From assembly GCA_037046615.1 (NCBI GenBank), contig JBAOHD010000008.1:62001-126000 (forward strand): DNA of 64,000 nt, in the 5' to 3' direction. Position numbers and translations under genes: made by a program. The DNA comes from Phosphoribacter sp037046615 (GTDB lineage Bacteria > Actinomycetota > Actinomycetes > Actinomycetales > Dermatophilaceae). The notes below the pieces were generated by a model, which was not told the DNA's origin, searched no databases, and worked only from the letters and a program-made list of their open reading frames with translations. Numbering within the stretch: the first letter of the stretch is position 1; the number at the start of each line of letters is the position of its first letter. Shown in pieces: positions 61,656 to 64,000 of this stretch.

Positions 61656-64000
61656 ACTTGGCCATGCCGCGCTCCAGGGCGTCGATGACGTAGGGGCGCA
61701 ACGATTCCGCGCTGATGATGCGGTCGACCGAGCCCATCCGCTGGGCGCGCTCGATGGTGTGGATCGAGTCGAACTCGTCCGCGACCTCGCCGAGCTTCTC
61801 CGACCGCACCGCCGCGGTGATCGACGCCGCCTGCGACCGCAATCGACCCACGTCCGCGCCCTTGGCCGCAGCTGCTGCCGCCCGCGCCTCGACAACCCGG
61901 GGGTCCTTGTCGGTGCGGACCTTGACCTCGCGGGCGAAGACCGTCGCCGCTGCTGGCGCGCCACCGATGACCGAGGCGTAGGAGCCCTCGATCGCGGCAA
62001 TCTCCATCGTCTCGGTGAGCGCCTTGGAGAACACGACGAACGCGCCACCGTGGTAGCGAGACACGACGATGAAGACGATCGGACCGTCGAAGTTCGTGAT
62101 GGCCCGACCGATCTCGGCGCCGTATTCCAGCTGCCACTTGCGCATCGACTCCGGCGACCCGTCGAAGCCCGACAGGTTGGCCATGACGACCAGCGGCCGG
62201 TTGCCGCTCGTCGCGTTGATGGCGCGCGCAGTCTTGCGCGAGGCCTGCGGGAAGAGGGTGCCCGAGGTCCACGACGGCGGCCCGTCTGCGGGGACGAAGC
62301 CCTTGCGGGGGAGGGCGCGCGACGAGAGTCCGATCATGCAGACCGGTATGCCGCCCACCGTCACGTCCCACACGATGGAGTTCTCGGCGTCCTGCCAATG
62401 CAGCCAGCGCTCCAGGGGCTCGCAGTCGGTGTCAGATACCGCCCGCATGACCGAGCGCATGTCGAACGGCTGCTTGCGATCGGGGTTGGTCGCGTGGTCG
62501 AAGACCTCCCCGACAAGGGAGAACGTCGTGCCAGCCACCCGATCATGGACGGCACTGCGCACGTCGCGGTTGACGTCGTCGGTAATCGGTCGACGCCGTG
62601 GGAAGCGTTCTCCCGGAACCACATAGGCGTAGTTGTAGTGATCGAGCAGCAGGAGACAGGCGTCCTGGAAGGTCGGCGCCCAGTATTGGCCCTGACCGTT
62701 GAGGCCCATGACCCGGTCGTAGCCGCCGATCCCGAAGTTGTCATCGGCCGACACCGCACCGGAGAAGTCGAGCGCCTGCTTGCCCGTCAGCACCATCGTC
62801 GACGCCGGGGTCATGATGAGGATGCCCTTGGTGTGCATGAGCATCGTCGACTCGGCGTTCCAGTAGGGCTGCCCACCGACGTTGATCCCGGTGACGATGA
62901 TGTTGATCTCGCCGCCACCTTGGGTGAACTCGATGATCCGTCGCAAGGTCAGAGCGATGAAGTCCATGTTCTCGGTGCCGGAGTCCATCGCGATGAGCGC
63001 ACCGGACGAGCAGGCATACCACTCGACCGGCAACTTGCGCTCCGCCGCCAGCTTGAGTGCGGCGTTGATGCGGCGGCACTCGGGCTCGGCGAGGTTGCCC
63101 AGACCCTGGGTCGGGTCGGAGAGCATGGCGACCCGCGTCATGCCCTCCGGGGACGACGTCGGTGTAGGTCGTGAGCAGGCCGACGACGATGTGCGCGCTG
63201 TTGCCGGCTGGCGGCCGGTTGATCGGCACGAGGCTTTCGCCGTCGGGGTCGAGTTCCATCTCCTGGAAATGTCCCGCGAGGGAATGGCGATGCGTCGCCC
63301 TCGGCTGGGGTGAGCATCTGGATGATCTCGTAGGGGTAGGGCGTGCCGAACCGCTCGGCCGTCATGACTTTCTGGGCGTAGCGGGTCAGCGGCCGGATCG
63401 GGTTGGGCCCAGGGTCGCCGAAGCGGATCGTCGTGCCGGTGCGGCCGATGCCGTCGACGGTGAGGACCTTGTCCTCCTCGATCGGGAGCCCGGTCTGCGG
63501 GTCGAGGACGGGGTTGCCCTCGTCGTCGAGGACCCGCTGGTGGACGTGAAGGGCCACCTTGTCCAAACCTGCACCCTTGGCCAGGGGCAGGTAGTTGCTT
63601 GCAAGAGAGGGCCACTCGCTGGGCGGGATCTCCCAGGTCGGGCGCACCCAGAGCACGAGCCGGTTGGCAGCCGGACGCTCGCGGGGCGGGTAGTGCGCCA
63701 ATGCCGAGCGCATCGCCGCGAGCGCCTGCAAGCCCACGCGACCGAGCCGCGGATAGGTGTCTTGCCCCGTCTCCTCGTCGCGGACCTTGACCAGATCGCG
63801 CACCTCGGCGACAGCGAAAAGTCGCTTGTCCTTCGGGTTGTCGTTGGCGACGCCAAGGAAGAGGTAGACATCTTCGGGCGACGGGAGCCGCTCGAGGGCG
63901 AAGTTGGACAGCCGCCACAGGTCGAGGCGCTTGCCCAGCATCGGGTGCAGGTTGCGATAGAGGAGGTCTTCGACGAAGTCGCCCTTGTCGTCCTGGCGGA
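61645..64000 (-). CDS. Fused (eukaryote-like) acyl-CoA carboxylase, central and carboxyltransferase region (5' end outside window; two +1 frameshifts)
   Basis: The protein runs off the right edge and ends at 61645. It has a central ACC-type region (LHPMLGKRLDLWRLSNF ... RLVLWVRPTWEIPP, TPYPYEIIQMLTPAEG) and a carboxyltransferase domain with GLGNLAEPECRRINAAL, CSSGALIAMDSGTE, GQPYWNAESTMLMHTKGILIMTPASTMVLTGKQAL and VVMANLSGFDGSPESMRKWQLEYGAEI ... HGGAFVVFSKAL. Biotin-carboxylase and BCCP parts should lie beyond the window. This layout matches large single-chain carboxylases found in some actinobacteria and resembling eukaryotic ACC. Extra bases near 63,275 and 63,150 break the frame. Probable product: malonyl-CoA or another acyl-CoA. 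Confidence 0.82.
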   Translation of the reverse strand, partial: PPGRQGRLRRRPPLSQPAPDAGQAPRPVAAVQLRPRAAPVARRCLPLPWRRQRQPEGQATFRCRRGARSGQGPRRGDGARHLSAARSRGLAGARGDALGIGALPAPRASGCQPARALGAPDLGDPAQRVALSCKQLPAPGQGCRFGQGGPSRPPAGPRRRGQPRPRPADRAPDRGGQGPHRRRHRPHRHDDPLRRPWAQPDPAADPLRPESHDGRAVRHALPLRDHPDAHPSRGRRIAIPSRDISRRWNSTPTAKASCRSTGRQPATARTSSSACSRPTPTSSPEGMTRVAMLSDPTQGLGNLAEPECRRINAALKLAAERKLPVEWYACSSGALIAMDSGTENMDFIALTLRRIIEFTQGGGEINIIVTGINVGGQPYWNAESTMLMHTKGILIMTPASTMVLTGKQALDFSGAVSADDNFGIGGYDRVMGLNGQGQYWAPTFQDACLLLLDHYNYAYVVPGERFPRRRPITDDVNRDVRSAVHDRVAGTTFSLVGEVFDHATNPDRKQPFDMRSVMRAVSDTDCEPLERWLHWQDAENSIVWDVTVGGIPVCMIGLSSRALPRKGFVPADGPPSWTSGTLFPQASRKTARAINATSGNRPLVVMANLSGFDGSPESMRKWQLEYGAEIGRAITNFDGPIVFIVVSRYHGGAFVVFSKALTETMEIAAIEGSYASVIGGAPAAATVFAREVKVRTDKDPRVVEARAAAAAAKGADVGRLRSQAASITAAVRSEKLGEVADEFDSIHTIERAQRMGSVDRIISAESLRPYVIDALERGMAKFTS

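Noticed and set aside
61639..63174. Long open frame (511 codons) on the + strand opposite the carboxylase
   Set aside because: It is antisense to well-conserved carboxyltransferase sequence and has Asp/Arg/Gly-rich, motif-free content typical of high-GC shadow frames.
1..64000. KOPS or Chi interpretation of the iterated motif
   Set aside because: These are strand-skewed relative to replication; here the two orientations are equal (about 48 versus 47).

Overview
The window is about 70% GC with dense, short-spaced genes. It carries the gene order typical of actinobacterial (Micrococcales) chromosomes: miaA-dapF-hflX, holA-rpsT-lepA-hemW-hrcA-dnaJ-rsmE-phoH-ybeY-(CBS)-era, leuA-recO-uppS, and zur-glyS-dusB-dgt-dnaG. 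Mycothiol-type enzymes (a two-domain GNAT, a PIG-L deacetylase), a SigE-family sigma factor, a CIRCE/HrcA operon and leaderless-looking -10 boxes fit this. I would place it near Dermatophilaceae/Intrasporangiaceae, but the genus is not determined. I see no rRNA operon, prophage, transposase or CRISPR array; this is ordinary core chromosome with a few accessory genes.

Layout. 1-5 kb: tail of an unknown gene, def, miaA, dapF, convergent rsmC, hflX. 5-9.2 kb: GH63-type glucosidase and a secreted coiled-coil protein ending in a transglycosylase-like domain. 9.3-14.6 kb: DinG-type helicase, class III aminotransferase, holA, rpsT. 14.6-19.2 kb: PemK/MazF-like protein, MFS transporter, lepA, tyrosine phosphatase. 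19.3-29.4 kb: hemW, DUF4870, DUF3097, CIRCE-hrcA-dnaJ-rsmE-HIT-phoH-ybeY-CBS-era. 29.4-35.2 kb: methyltransferase, PIG-L deacetylase, M4 protealysin-type protease and a large secreted protein of carboxypeptidase-regulatory-like repeats. 35.3-42.9 kb: leuA with a Leu-rich leader peptide, alkB, recO, a DUF559-like nuclease gene flanked by two hairpin repeats, uppS, and a divergent MocR/YczE pair. 42.9-46.9 kb: a zinc block (ZIP transporter, zur, znuB, znuC, znuA) with a Zur box. 47-61 kb: MshD-like GNAT, glyS, SigE-type sigma factor with its membrane partner, hydrolase, dusB, MerR-type regulator, YdeI-like, DUF3806-like, dgt, dnaG, tRNA-Asn. 60.9-64 kb: Sfp-type phosphopantetheinyl transferase convergent with the 3' half of a fused acyl-CoA carboxylase that runs off the window.

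Two window-wide signals stand out. First, the heptamer TATGCCG/CGGCATA (usually GTATGCCG) occurs about 95 times by my manual scan, equally in both orientations, in coding and non-coding DNA and in all three codon frames. Base composition predicts only about 7. Second, at least 17 genes, many of them normally essential, are broken by frameshifts, and nearly every one is a single inserted base. lepA alone carries about 22 in 1.9 kb. The protein sequence on each side of every break is well conserved, so this looks like insertion-type sequence error rather than gene decay. Frameshifted genes are reported here as single CDSs spanning the breaks.
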